Source of the DNA: Megaustenia siamemsis
Lineage: Eukaryota > Mollusca > Gastropoda > Stylommatophora > Ariophantidae
DNA: 64,000 bases
Assembly: GCA_032433765.1 (NCBI GenBank)
Contig: JAVIAB010000059.1
Span: 61,282,582 to 61,346,581 of the forward strand
Direction: 5' to 3'
This document shows, piece by piece, positions 1-13,500 of this stretch (within the stretch, counting starts at the first letter, position 1; every line of letters starts with the position of its first letter). Made by a program: the position numbers and the translations under genes. The notes under the pieces were generated by a model. The model was not told where the DNA came from and ran no database searches. It worked only from the letters and a program-made list of their open reading frames with translations.

Positions 1-487
1 GAGAGGAAAACAGTAACATTTATACAAGAAACAACATTGCCGATGTAAACAAAATACTTCAGGCGAACTAAAAAAGAATGAGGCCAATGTGCTACACCCA
101 TGAGATCTTTATCCTTAAATGCTTCTTAATTTCAAGATTGTAACTGAAATGCCATTTTTAAATTAAAACAAGCCACTGTGTTTTGTGCTTAAGTAACTGT
201 TTTCAAATTCATGTTAGAAGTAATTATCATGCAGGCTGAACTTCAATCATCAATGACTTTCCTCTTTGTATAAGAAGAATGGCAACTTATATGTTACCCT
301 AACCAGGAGGATGACATACACATAACGTGGAAGCCTGGAGATCTTTATCATTAAGTGCAACACAGTTTCAAGATTATAATTAAAATGCCATATTGCATTT
401 AAAATAAGCAACTGTAATTTTACTTTTTGAACTGAAGCTTTTTGATTTCCTTTGCATCTTATCAGCATAGTAGAACCGACAAAAGTT
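1..487. repeat. Intron with a degenerate duplicated segment
   Basis: Two related stretches, 104-203 and 341-437, share GATCTTTATC, TTTCAAGATT and AATGCCAT blocks. A third trace (AATTAAAATGCCA) is near 32150. No coding exon is visible before 1488. Confidence 0.45.
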
Positions 488-494
488 GGTAATC

Positions 495-950
495 CATGCA
501 CCTTAACATGTCTTCTTTTTTCTTTCCTTTCTCATTTGCTTTTCAGCATCGAGGGGAGTTATACTTTGTGGTCATTTTCTTTTTTGTTAGACTGTTGCTG
601 ATATGTTTCCTAGTGTTTCAACACTCCATCCTTTTCGTGGTCAGCCCTTGGTTCTGGTTTTTTCGCGACGTTTATTGGAGGCTCATTGTGTTATGTTTTG
701 GTCTTTTGTCTTATCACGTGGCCAAACCATTTTATTTGTTTCTTTATGTATTCTATGGGAGAAATTATTCCTAGCTTTTTTCTCAGTTCTTAATTTCTGA
801 TCTTATCTCTCAGGCTGTTTCTTGTCAGTCGTCTAACACATTTCATCTGGTTGGTGGTTATTTTCCTTATTACTCTTGCATCTAGGGTCCAGGTCCTGCT
901 TTGGTAGCACAATGTTGGAATGAAGATTGCACTGTAGAGGGACATTCAAC
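495..950 (-). mobile_element. LINE-F 3' fragment
   Basis: Similar to 3565-3830, 3930-4370 and 15845-16735. Shared blocks include TTATCACGTGGCCAAACCA and CTAACACATTTCATCT, which on the - strand encode the GHVIRQK-type C-terminal end of a LINE reverse transcriptase. Frames are broken. Confidence 0.7.
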
Positions 951-972
951 ATGTGTTGAATACAGGTAATAT

Positions 973-1302
973 GGGGGCCTCAGTAGCCTAGTTGGGAAAA
1001 CCACCTGACTGGACTACCGACGTTCGGACAACCCGTGTTCGATTCCCACAGTGAGCAGTGTGAGTTGTACTTGTGGTTGGAAAAAAAATAATGCCCTCAC
1101 GGTCGACCCAGCCGTTGACAGAAATGGGTACCAGGGTATTACCCTGGGAAGGTGAGGAATGTCACCTCGCATCTGAGTTTCGATGCTTGAGGCGACACTA
1201 TTAAGAAATCTCCGAACATTTCTGGATAGGCAGCCGAGCACATATGGGTGTAAACTCGCGTGCTAAGACGCCGGTTCAAGTCTCGTACTTTATCTTTACC
1301 TT
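973..1302 (+). mobile_element. SINE-2, full-length tRNA-headed SINE
   Basis: The head contains AGTAGCCTAGTTGGG (A-box-like) and GTTCGATTC (B box). The core AATGGGTACCAGGGTATTA is followed by CCTGGGAAGG. A 12-bp target duplication, TACAGGTAATAT, flanks it at 961-972 and 1303-1314, so the ends are exact. Confidence 0.9.
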
Positions 1303-1487
1303 TACAGGTAATATCTATTGACAACAACTACTACTAATCTACTCTAAGGAATCTGCATACCTATTCATAATTTTAGCACTGTTTTAACCAATGATTTTCC
1401 CGCTTCACCTTTTGTTTTGTGTTTCATACTAATTATATAATTACATTAATCATTATTTTCTTCTGTCCTTCATCTTCAATTCCATAG

Positions 1488-1596
1488 TCAAGCTACCTAA
1501 AGCGGAATCTGAAGACAGAAATCATCAAAAACTCTATCATGAAGACTGGAGATGCTATATCAATGGCATTCCTCAACGCCCTAGTCAGACTCATAG
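1488..1596 (+). CDS. DENND1: DENND1 exon a (first in window)
   Basis: Preceded by a pyrimidine-rich tract and TCCATAG, followed by GTAAGT. It reads SSYLKRNLK, then [17 protein letters not shown], and ends after the first base of a Gly codon. It matches the stretch that follows the DENN core in DENND1 proteins. The previous exon is not visible in 1-1487. Confidence 0.88.
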
Positions 1597-4500
1597 GTAA
1601 GTAGTTTAGAGATTAGCTTTTATAAAGATTTATTTTATTTTAAACATTGGCTTTATTAAAGTCAATCATGTGATAATGGGATACATTTTTAGTTTTATTT
1701 ATGCATCAATGACTTGTTGACATTTTCCATATGAGGATTCATGCTGCAGGTGACTGACTGTTGATTGAAATGGAACTGTACCCCAGTACCTGGGACGTGA
1801 TGTGTGATCTGTGTTCAACACCAAATTCACCACCAGGTGGACTGTAGTTGGATCAAGTGTTGCACTGAAGTTGAGGCCTGACTTCATTTGTTGAAACAGG
1901 GATTCTTGGGGAACGCTCACTGGCCACAAAGTCTACGTGGCTTCCGGGTTCACCCAGCCTTAAATGGGTACCGGATTTTTTCTGGGAAAGTAAAGCGGCA
2001 TGGGCGTAATATCGACCACATTACCCCAAAAACATACACTGAAGGTCTGTAAAAAAATATGGTCACTAACACCATATTCCCTATACGTCATTTGGTGTGA
2101 CGGAGGTACTTTACTTTTTTAATACTAAGGTCATGTTGCCCGTGACAACCTTAACAGCCACCCAGAAATGTGTACCATGAGCTGTGCATCATTCTTTCAG
2201 CACATGGCACATTTATCAGAACAGGATGAACGATCAGGATAAACACTGTTGGTTGCTGGAGCGGGAGCAAAGTGGATATAAATGCCCCAACTGCAATGAC
2301 AGCAATCCGTTCTAAAGTCTAACTCTTTAACACTGAAACAATACTCCAGCATTGCCAATGTATACCTCAAAATGAATGAGGGACATTTCACACAATAATC
2401 TGTGTGCCTCCATCAATTTTGGGTTCTACATCTTGTGCAACCTGTCAAAATATTGTGGGGAGTGGATGCCCTTCTTATCACTTTCTTTTTTTCCTTAACG
2501 AAATATGGGGCTTTCCTGGACACACATATATCAAAGTGAAAATTTTTTTGTCCTAACATTTCTATAATAGAAATGGATCCTGAGCATGGACTTCTCATGA
2601 TTTGTGAAATAGTGCTTTTAAAGACTATTAGTCCTTTATATGGGTAAGCAATTACTTGTCATTATCAGGTTGCATGTCCTTTGCAGAATGTCACATTCAC
2701 CACAGCCCATCTGAAAGAATCTCTCTCTCTCTAGTCAAATCTCTCACTTCTGTTGTCATGTTTAAATAGACCTTGATATCTTGAAATGACCTTCTTCTTG
2801 GTCTTCCCGTCACGCATCGCCTAAGAACCATGCCCTCCTTTATTAATAATAAATAGCTTGTACCTGTGTAAATACAAGTTTTTAACTTATAAAAACCATG
2901 AACAACATAGTTAGCTTGGCATCCATGCTTCATTCTGAATATTAGTCATTCTGTTATATAATGATATAAGGTTACCTACATTGTTTTACTTTATACTGTC
3001 CTTTCACTCTTTCCGTACGGAAGCTTTTTATTGAGGCAACGGAAGAGATTTCAGAGACAAACTTTTTCATGGTTTTAAGAATCTAATTTCCTTATTTATA
3101 TTTATGTAACATATAACATATTATATATGAATTTTTAGATAACTGAACAAGTTATTAGATTTCACCAATACCAAGATGATACAAGACATGTAAAAAGAAT
3201 ATGGTTTAATGGCGTTCACATTAATCAAATTTAGCGTGGCGCACTATGCGATGAAACGTATGCTGTCGAAATCAGCATGCCCCCACAGTGCGGCAAAACG
3301 ACAGAAAGAGTTAAACAATCATGAATGATACTATCAAACTGTAAATTCTGAACTGGATTTTCATCTACTAAAGACATAAATGGATATTCTTTGAATAATT
3401 ATTGAAGTAATTATAATTTGATTTGGGATAGATTTGATGAGTTAAATTTTAGATTTTGAATTTTTATTTCAGTATTTTATAAATATTCATATAAAAGTTA
3501 GTATGTCCTATGAATATTTTCTCCATATAGTGCAACTCTTTTAAATTTGATACATAATACCTTCTTCTTTGCTTCTTCATTTGCCTTTCAGCGTTGATGG
3601 AAATATAGTTTGAAATCTTTTGCTATTCTATCGACCTCTTCTGCTCTTGTTTCTTATTGTTTCTAATATTCCAACAATTTATCATTTTTGTGATCGGTGA
3701 TTGGGTCTGGTGTTCTCATAGTGTTTTTTGTGTTGTGTTTTGATCTTTCTATCATGTCACTTGGCCAATCCATTTTATCTGTGGGAATTGTTCTTAGATT
3801 TTTTTCTAGGTTATGAAATATAATATGATACATTTTAATTAAATACACAAAATATACAGACAATTTGAAATCATATCAATTAGTTTATGGATCCAAGACA
3901 GTTTATACTGTCCAAAACAGAAAATAATTTTCATATTTCTTCTTCTTTCCTGATTTGCCTTTCAGTGTCAATGGGAGATATAATCTGCGGTCTTTTGTTC
4001 TTCTGTTTGTCTCTGCTGCTGTTATCTTTCCTAGTGTTTCCAGTATTCCGTCGATCCATCTTTTTCATGGTCGGCCTTTGAGTCAGGTGTTCTCACAACA
4101 ATTATTGAAGGCTCGTTGTGTTGTGTTTTGATCTTTCTGCATTGTCACTTGGCCAAACCATTGTAACTGTTGTTTCTCTTTATATTCTGTGGCTATATTC
4201 CTAGCTTTTTTCTCAATTCTTAGTTTCTGTTCTTATCTCTGAGGCTGTTTCCTGTCATTCGTTTAACACATTTCATCTCAGTAGAGGTTATGTTAGGGTC
4301 CAGGACTAGCCTTGGTAGCACAATATTGAGATGAAGATTGTATTGTAGAGTTATTTCCTTATTGGACAATAGTCGTGACAACAATTTTGAGATTTAAAAA
4401 GTTAAATGTGGTTACTTGTGACAATCCAGAAGCTGAAGTTAGTCACATAAATATGAAATGTTTGAGAAAAGTAACTGAGTAACCACGAGAGATTAAATTA

Positions 4501-7500
4501 GAAGTAAAACTGTAGATAGAGTGATTTGTCTGGACAGAATTGTGATTTTACATACTCGAGGCAAATATAGGAAACGGAGAAGGAAGCAGAACCTGAGGCA
4601 GACCCAGAGAAAGATGGAGATTCACCATAAAAAAAACTATGTCAACATCAAAGAAACGTGAGAATGGAAAATGTGTATCTTACTTGTCACCAGAAGGGCT
4701 ATATCAACATTATATGGGAAAGATCATTTATATTAACCTTAGTTTCTACAGACATAAATGATATTCTTCATAGTAGTATAGACGTAAGATGTGGACCTCT
4801 GTATAGGTTATGTGAATATTTAAAAACAAAAAATGTGTGGTTTCTTCGTTGCTTTACTCCCACCCCAGTTTCTTGGTGGTGATATCCGAAGTCTAGCCTT
4901 CTCTTGGTAGTGAGATCCAAAGTCTAGCCTTCTCTTGGTAGTGAGATCCGAAGTCTAGCCTTCTCTTGGTGGTGAGATCCGAAGTCTAGCCTTCTCTTGG
5001 TAGTGATATCCGAAGTCTAGCCTTCTCTTGGTAGTGAGATCCAAAGTCTAGCCTTCTCTTGGTAGTGATATCCGAAGTCTAGCCTTCTCTTGGTGGTGAG
5101 ATCCGAAGTCTAGCCTTCTCTTGGTAGTGAGATCCAAAGTCTAGCCTTCTCTTGGTAGTAAGATCTGAAGTCTAGCCTTCTCTTGGTAGTGATATCCAAA
5201 GTCTAGCCTTCTCTTGGTAGTGAGATCCAAAGTCTAGCCTTCTCTTGGTAGTGAGATCCAAAGTCTAGCCTTTTCTGAAAATGGCCAAAAACAGGATGTC
5301 CTGTGTGCATTCAGCTCACTAAAGAACATTTGGCAATTAACAATTAAAAAGATTACACCAAAAAATGCCACTGTCCAGACAAAATTGATAGAAAAACATA
5401 TACCCAAAAAAACATTAAACCTCTAAGTTAGAATATAATAGTACCTCTTAAGTTAGAGAATATCTGCCTGTGTGTCAAGGGACTCCTGAGCACATGACTG
5501 CCCGTGTGAAAAATGGGAAAATATGATATTCACTCAAAATTCAGTTTCTTTGGACTTGTTAGAGATATAAATCTGGCATATGCATACAACATTCCTCATG
5601 TGTAATTAAATAATACATGTTATGTTCTAGGTGGTTACAGAGATGCTCTCAAGTTTCGACCTGGTGAACCCATCACTTTTGACCCAGAATCATTTGTCCA
5701 TTCACGACCTTCTCAAACAACTCAAGCATTTCTAGAAGGCATGTTGACTTTACAGATATTTCAGCAGGTAAGACTGCCCAGTACCTGGCCACATTATGAT
5801 ATTGGTTTATTATGTCAAGGTCAACTCTGGATTTACAACTTCAATATAAGAATAGAATAGTTTTTGTGTGATGATCAACTTAATGGACATGGTATATATA
5901 ACACAAGACTAACACCAACAAAGATCCTGATATATTAAACTTGTGTGCTTAGCTGCAATAGACAGACATCTGGTGCAGCAAGGCAAACCAAATTATGGGG
6001 ACAACTATCCCGTATACTTCAATACAAAGCAATACCTCTTACCACCAAGAAACAGAGTATATTCATTCCAACATTGTGTTACCAATGCCAAATATAGTCA
6101 CTTACAGCAAAGCATAAATGAAATCTTGTCACCTCAGATATATGTCTGAGAAAAGCACTTGGAGTGACCAGAAAAGAGAGAATCAGAAATGATATAAGAG
6201 AAAGAGTAAGCATTGAACCAATCCTAGGCTACATGTAAACCAGGGTAACAGCTGAAATGCTGCATATTTCGCTGTGATGTAAGGTTGGATCTAGCCAGAC
6301 AGAATATTTATCTTTGATTTCTACTATAGACGTAACAGAACTGGACAACAGTTGTGGACATTAACAATCAAAGACAACTCCGTTAAGAGATTTCTAGAGT
6401 CTGGCATAACTAGCCAGTACTCTAACAGGATTAATAGCATAAAACATCGTAGACCCACAATTACAAAGACCTGCAATCACAATTCACAGCAAACTCACAC
6501 ACTCCAGAGTAAAATCTATAAATCTACAACTGCTACTCAGTTACATCTAACAAGCTATCTTTAACAGAACTTCTAAGTTCTTGAAGCCTATATTACGATT
6601 CCATCATAAAAATTCTATCTATCTATTAACCTTTCGAGCCATAGCCGGCCCATAGGGCGTAGACCAAGATACTCCTTCTCTTTTCTGAATTTTTGTTCTA
6701 GCAGTTTTCAATTCTTTTAAAGATATTTTATCAAATCTCGCCATTTGTCTCTGTTCTGTGCAAGCAGCTCTGTCTCATTGAGGGAGCCTAATCCTGCTGC
6801 TCTTGCCTCTCTCGTCAATGTTCTTCTCAGTGTCTCTCTGGGTCTTCCTCTTTTTCTCTTACCTGTTGTTTCCCATATGAGGGCTTGCTTTGCTATTTGG
6901 TTATTAATCATAAAAATTGCTGCCTCAAAATAGAAATTCTTGAAATTTGACAGTTTGATGCGGACAAACATTCCCTTCCCCCTTCCTATACCCTCCTAAT
7001 TACTACTTCCGGTGACTCCTGAGTGTTGGGTCTGTTTGCTTTGATGTTTGATTTATTTGTGTTCAAGTGTGTCATAAAAACGTTCTGGGATTTATTTGTG
7101 TTCAAGTGTGTCATAAAAACGTTCTGAAAGAGGCCAAAGCAAAGGGAGCTAATATGTATCCAATATTAGGAAGAAACAATTATCATTTTTGGGGCCGTGT
7201 TTTGAGAAAGGACAGCTGGAATATATTGTAACAACTGGGAAAATTGAGGGACGAAGAGATAGAGGGAAGCAAAGAGAAAAGATACTAGACAGCTTAACAG
7301 AATGGCTTGGCAGAAGGTCAATAACATAAATTATAAGTATTAATGGCCATCATACTATGGGACAAAGTAACCAACTAAGATTCCTTGCAGGTTTCCATTC
7401 ATTTTGTCAACACTCAAGAGTCAATAATTAAGAATTTTAGGACATATTAGAAAAATGGACAATAAGAATATTTGTTTATACTTGAGAATAGGATGGTGGC

Positions 7501-10500
7501 CTAGTGGTTAGTGGTCACTTCCTAATCAGAAGAGTCCAGGTTTGATTCACAGAAGCAGTTGATATTTTTGTGAGAAAAGACCCGGGGTTCACCAACCTTT
7601 AATAATGGGTAGTAGAGATTTTTCTGGGAAGTAAAGGTGGTCATATATGATACCTACCACATCACCCAAAAATATGTAGAGATCATTAAAAAATATGGTC
7701 ACTAACACCATATTTCCCTATACGCCTAGCAAGGCAAAGAAGTGGAGACCTTTACTTTACTTACTAACTAGAGAATATCTAAATATGAATGTGATATTTC
7801 ATTGTTTTTACATATTTCATCTGCTTGCAGTTTATTTATGATACTTATTTTTTGTTGCAGATTATTTATTGTATTTAATTAATTTTTTTGTTGGAATTTA
7901 TTTTCTGCAGTTTTTTTCTGTTGCAGTTTATTTTCTGCACTTATTTTTTATGTTGCTATTTATTTTCTGCACTTATTTTCTTCTGTTGCTATTTATTTTC
8001 TGCACTTATTTTTTCTGTTGCTATTTATTGTCTACACTTATTTTTTCTATTGCTATTTATTTTCTGTACTTATTTTTCTATCTACAGTTTATTTATGGTC
8101 GGCTTGAAATCCTGAATGCCGGAGGAGGTTTTAAAGATATTTTTGAAGTGCAGGCCACTTTATTTGCGGACAAGTTGAACTCTCAGTCCAGGTACAAGGA
8201 ATGGATGAAATCAGTGAAGGTATGTGAAATAGTAGTGACTGTGTGTGAAGTAGTTGTGAAGGTGTGTGTTTGCTGCAAAGGCTGTGTAAGAACTGGGAAG
8301 GTGAGTCTGTTAGCTGTGAATCTGTGTACATTATTTGTGAGGTCGTTTATGTTCCCTGGGAAGGTGTACATTAGCTGTGACAATGTGTTTGTTAGCTGCA
8401 GGCATTAATTAGTTAGTTGTGAAGGTGCAATCATGAAATGTGAAAGTCTGTTAACTTTGAAGGTATGTTCCGTAGTTATAAGGTGTAATCGTTATATGTG
8501 AAAGTTTGTGTATTAACTTTGTCCCATAGTAGTGAAGGTGTAATCATGAAATGTGATTAACTTTAAAGGTATAGTCCATAGTTGTGAAGGTGCAATCATG
8601 AAATATTATTGGCTTTGTAGGTATGTCCCATAGTTGTGGAGGTGTAGTCATGAAAGGTGATTAACTGTGTAGGCATGTCCCATAGTTGTGGAGGTGTAGT
8701 CATGAAAGGTGATTAACTGTGTAGGCATGTCCCATAGTTGTGGAGGTGTAGTCATGAAAGGTGATTAACTGTGTAGGCATGTCCCATAGTTGTGGAGGTG
8801 TAGTCATGAAAGGTGATTAACTGTGTAGGCATGTCCCATAGTTGTGGAGGTGTAGTCATGAAAGGTGATTAACTGTGTAGGCATGTCCCATAGTTGTGGA
8901 GGTGTAGTCATGAAAGGTGATTAACTGTGTAGGCATGTCCCATAGTTGTGGAGGTGTAGTCATGAAAGGTGATTAACTGTGTATCATGTCCCATAGTTGT
9001 GGAGGTGTAGTCATGAAAGGTGATTAACTGTGTAGGCATGTCCCATAGTTGTGGAGGTGTAGTCATGAAAGGTGATTAACTGTGTAGGCATGTCCCATAG
9101 TTGTGGAGGTGTAGTCATGAAAGGTGATTAACTGTGTAGGCATGTCCCATAGTTGTGGAGGTGTAGTCATGAAAGGTGATTAACTGTGTATCATGTCCCA
9201 TAGTTGTGGAGGTGTAGTCATGAAAGGTGATTAACTGTGTAGGCATGTCCCATAGTTGCGGAGGTGTAGTCATGAAAGGTGATTAACTGTGTAGGCATGT
9301 CCCATAGTTGTGGAGGTGTAGTCATGAAAGGTGATTAACTGTGTACCATGTCCCATAGTTGTGGAGGTGTAGTCATGAAAGGTGATTAACTGTGTAGGCA
9401 TGTCCCATAGTTGTGGAGGTGTAGTCATGAAAGGTGATTAACTGTGTAGGCATGTCCCATAGTTGTGGAGGTGTAGTCATGAAAGGTGATTAACTGTGTA
9501 GGTATGGTCCATAGTTGTGAAGATGTATCCATTAGTATTGAAGGTGACAATACAAAAAATGTATTCATGTTAACTTCTTTTTACCATTCACCCATTAAGT
9601 TGGCATGGAAGATGTTAACATTTTATTATGCATTTGTATGTTCAAATGTTAAAATATCAACTTTCTTTAACCACATGTTAACAGATTGCATTGCTCTGTG
9701 TTTCGCTCTTTCAAGTCCAGTACATCTATTTTAGCACATATTTTTTTTTAACCGCTTCCTGGCATTTGAGTTATGTCTTATACATAAACACTCACTACAG
9801 AACTACTACACATATACAATTAAGATTCAGAAACAGTAATACTGATTAGCTAACAACAGTTAAATCCAATTAAACAGATAAATCCAATTTATCACGAAGA
9901 ATTAAAAAAATATATTTTATTTCAGTTTTTCTGTCTTAATTGAGGGGAGAACAACAAAAATGACAATTATGAAGATACATACCTTCATTAATGTAAAAGG
10001 GTGGAAATGGCAGGACTAAATCACTAACATAGAATTATGGAAATGTACCAGTAAAATACCTGTGGATAAAGAGATACAGCGAAGACTATGGCGTTGGATC
10101 TGATAAAGATGCGGAAGCCAACTGAAAGCATTACACAACAGGCCCTTTTTTGGAATCCCCAAGGAAAAAGACAAAGGTGGAGACCAAAATATTCTTGGAG
10201 AAGACATGGAAGTAGAGATGAATATGATGGGGAAGACATGGAATGATCTTAAAGATTGGCAAGAAACATAAAGTTTGGAAAGTGTTTGTTGATGACCTAT
10301 GCTCCACAGGGAGCTGAAAGGTAGAAGAAGAATTGAGGGGGTTAGAAAAAAATTGTTTTCCTCATGTATAAACTTATTTGATTACATATATTATGTTTAA
10401 TTTCTTTTGTTCTTAGAAAAGTGGAAAGAAAGGTTGGAATGGTCTTAAAGTGAAGGTAAGATGCTAACACTTGATAATTAATGAGATCACAATTTTTTTT

Positions 10501-13500
10501 GTGTAAATGTGAGTCTATTCCATATTTTTCTTCTAAAAATGAATTTGAGCAAATTTTGGTTGTATTGTATTCACAAATTCGTAATCTTAATTGATTTCAG
10601 CAATAGAGAAATCTAAAATTTAAGCCAGGAATGCGTTTAATGAAATTGGAAGTCAATTTTACAGATGATGGTAATAGACAAAACTAGTGTTAAAATAAGG
10701 ATTTATTAGTGACAATAGACAAAAAAGTGTTATAAACAGGGATTTATTAGTGATAATAGACAAAACCATTGTTACAACAGGAATTTGTTAGTGATAATAG
10801 ACAAAACCATTGTTACAACAGGGATTTATTAGTGATAATAGACAAAACCAGTGTTACAACAGGAATTTGTTAGTGATAATAGACAAAACCATTGTTACAA
10901 CAGGAATTTGTTAGTGATAATAGACAAAACCATTGTTACAACAGGAATTTGTTAGTGATAATAGACAAAACAAGTGTTACAACTGGGATTTGTTGGTGAT
11001 AATAGACAAAACCAGTGTTACAACATGAATTTGTTGGTGATAATAGACAAAACCAGTGTTACAACAGGAATTTGCTAGTGATAATAGACAAAACCAGTGT
11101 TACAACTGGGATTTGTTGGTGATAATAGACAAAACCAGTGTTACAACAGGAATTTGCTAGTGATAATAGAAAAAACCAGTGTTACAACTGGGATTTGTTG
11201 GTGATAATAGACAAAACAAGTGTTACAACTGGGATTTGTTGGTGATAATAGACAGAACAAGTGTTACAACTGGGATTTGTTGGTGATAATAGACAAAACC
11301 AGTGTTACAACAGGAATTTGCTAGTGATAATAGACAAAGCCAGTGTTACAACAAGAATTTGTTAGTGATAATCGACAAAACAAGTGTTACAACTGGGATT
11401 TATTAGTGATAATAGACAAAACAAGTGTTACAACTGGGATTTATTAATGATAATAGACAAAACAAGTGAAAGTCATAAACTAATGCCTTTTTAAAAAAAA
11501 ATTAATCTGTAAAAGTGTAAATTAGTTAAGTTATAGTTCACTTACATTTCATGTAGAGAACCAGAGATTTAAACACTTGCACTAATCATTCCATTTTTAA
11601 AAAATGAGTGCCTGACCTTTGGTCAGAGAAAGGATGTGCTTCTTAGAAGAGAAAATAGGATCACATTCCACTGACAACATTTTCTTTCACAATCTACAAA
11701 AATATATCCCGAAGACAAGTGGAGAACCAACATTTTAATTGCCAACAGCTATGAAGCCGTGGAAAGCATTTGCCTTTTTTTACTGTAAGCTGGGGATCTG
11801 GGTGGTCTAGAGGCATAATGCTGGCCTCTGAACGAGAAGGTCCTTGTGTTCAAATCCTTTTACAGGCGGTAGGAATTTTTCTTTTCATATCTGCTATTTC
11901 CTTATGGCTCAATCCTCCCCTAGTCTCTGGATAGTGAGATCTCTGATGTCTAGCCCTGTCAGATAATGGTGTGAAATAGGAGATCCTGTGTGCACTCTAC
12001 CATGTAGAAAAGGGTAGACCAAAAAGAACGCTACCTGGGTAAAATTGTTAGGAAAAAAAAATTGACCTAAAACATCAGATTATTGATGATAAAAGTATGA
12101 TGAAATCAGAGGATATCTGTTCTGGCTAGGGACACCAACTCACACTGAAGATACAATCACACTGATGATATGGCCTTTGGTGTCTTGACAGACAGTTGAT
12201 AGCAGGCAGTTATGATCAGTCAGTCATCATCATGTGCCATACTGGTTGGCGTAGGCGATCATGTCCTTCCACAATCTTCTATCTACAGTGCATAGTATCA
12301 GTTCTGATGTTGACTGTTTTCCATGCCATGACACCAAGCTATCCAGTATTTTCTCTCTTTGTCGTCCGTGATCTTTTTTTTCCTTTTATTTTGCCAGTTG
12401 TAACCAAGTATTCCAACTTTCCTCTTCTCATGATGTGCCCAAAAAATGTTGATTGTTTCTTTCTGATGTTTTTTATGAGTTCCCTTTTTGTGTTGGCCTC
12501 TTTGAGAATTTCCTCGTTGGTCTTTTTAACTGTCCAGGGAACTTTCAACATTCTTCTTAGAAATCCCCATCTCTATGGCCTCGATTCGTCTTTTCATTTG
12601 TTTGTCCACTGTCCATGATTTGCTACCATAGGTCAGAATTGGTTCTATATAGCGCTGATGAACTCTCTTTCTCACATCTATTGACATAGGTTTGTTGCAA
12701 AAGATATATTTAATTTTCTGAAATGCTATTTTGGCATTTCTGCTTTTTATTTCTTTGGTGCATCTTCCATCTGATGTTATTAATGTGCCCAAGTATTTAG
12801 TAATACTGATAAGTCAGTAGTTTGGTAAAATATTAGTGTCTTATGCTGTTTTACTAAACAGCTTCTCTTGTACATGAATCTGCCAATTATGGATAGACAG
12901 ATTGAACCGCAGAATGAGCAAGATGTATTTGTGGTTCCTGGTCTCTTCTCCTTTCTCCTGCACCTTTTGTTTTCAGAATAAAATAGCTGAGTGCTGAGAA
13001 AGTCCATTTGCTCAGGGAAAATTGTTGTGTGCGTGGTGGTTTGGAGAGACATTGAGGTACTCTCAGTTCTGATAATTTGGTGAGTGTTGCTACTAAACAC
13101 TCAGATTAATTCCATGGGACTGCAGTTTAGTGTGAAACACAACGTGAATGATGCAGTTCACTATTCAGGAGTGATCACTAAAAAAAAATCATGCACACAC
13201 GCAGCATTGTCTTTATGAATTGGTTGACGGTGTTCACTTTCAAGCTATAATGGATATTTTGTACTTGGATTGGTCTAGTCCATTACGTCTGGATTCACTT
13301 TAATCGAAGATGATGTTAATGTGATTTTTATCATCACTGATGAACAAATAATAATACATGATAAAATTAATGTTGTGTTGCATTTATTCTCAGCTGATAC
13401 ATTAATCCGAGAGGGTTATGACAGGTTAAAACTGATGGAATATTTTGCTTGTCTAGTTTCATTTGCATTGTGGACTTCCTTTCATATTTGTTTTTTTGTT

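Noticed and set aside
973..1060. tRNA gene
   Set aside because: A and B boxes belong to a SINE head with a 12-bp target duplication and a long 3' body; no full cloverleaf. The same applies to the other SINE heads.
7869..8408. 179-codon + strand open frame
   Set aside because: It joins the tandem repeat, exon c and intron in one frame by chance. Only 8088-8219 is supported by splice sites and homology.
8560..9535. CRISPR-like direct repeats
   Set aside because: Units are contiguous without unique spacers and lie in a eukaryotic intron; it is a minisatellite. The same applies to 10640-11475 and 19105-19895.
12196..12618. 140-codon + strand frame
   Set aside because: Antisense of LINE-D; the real coding text is on the - strand. 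Many similar + frames at LINE - copies were dropped for the same reason.
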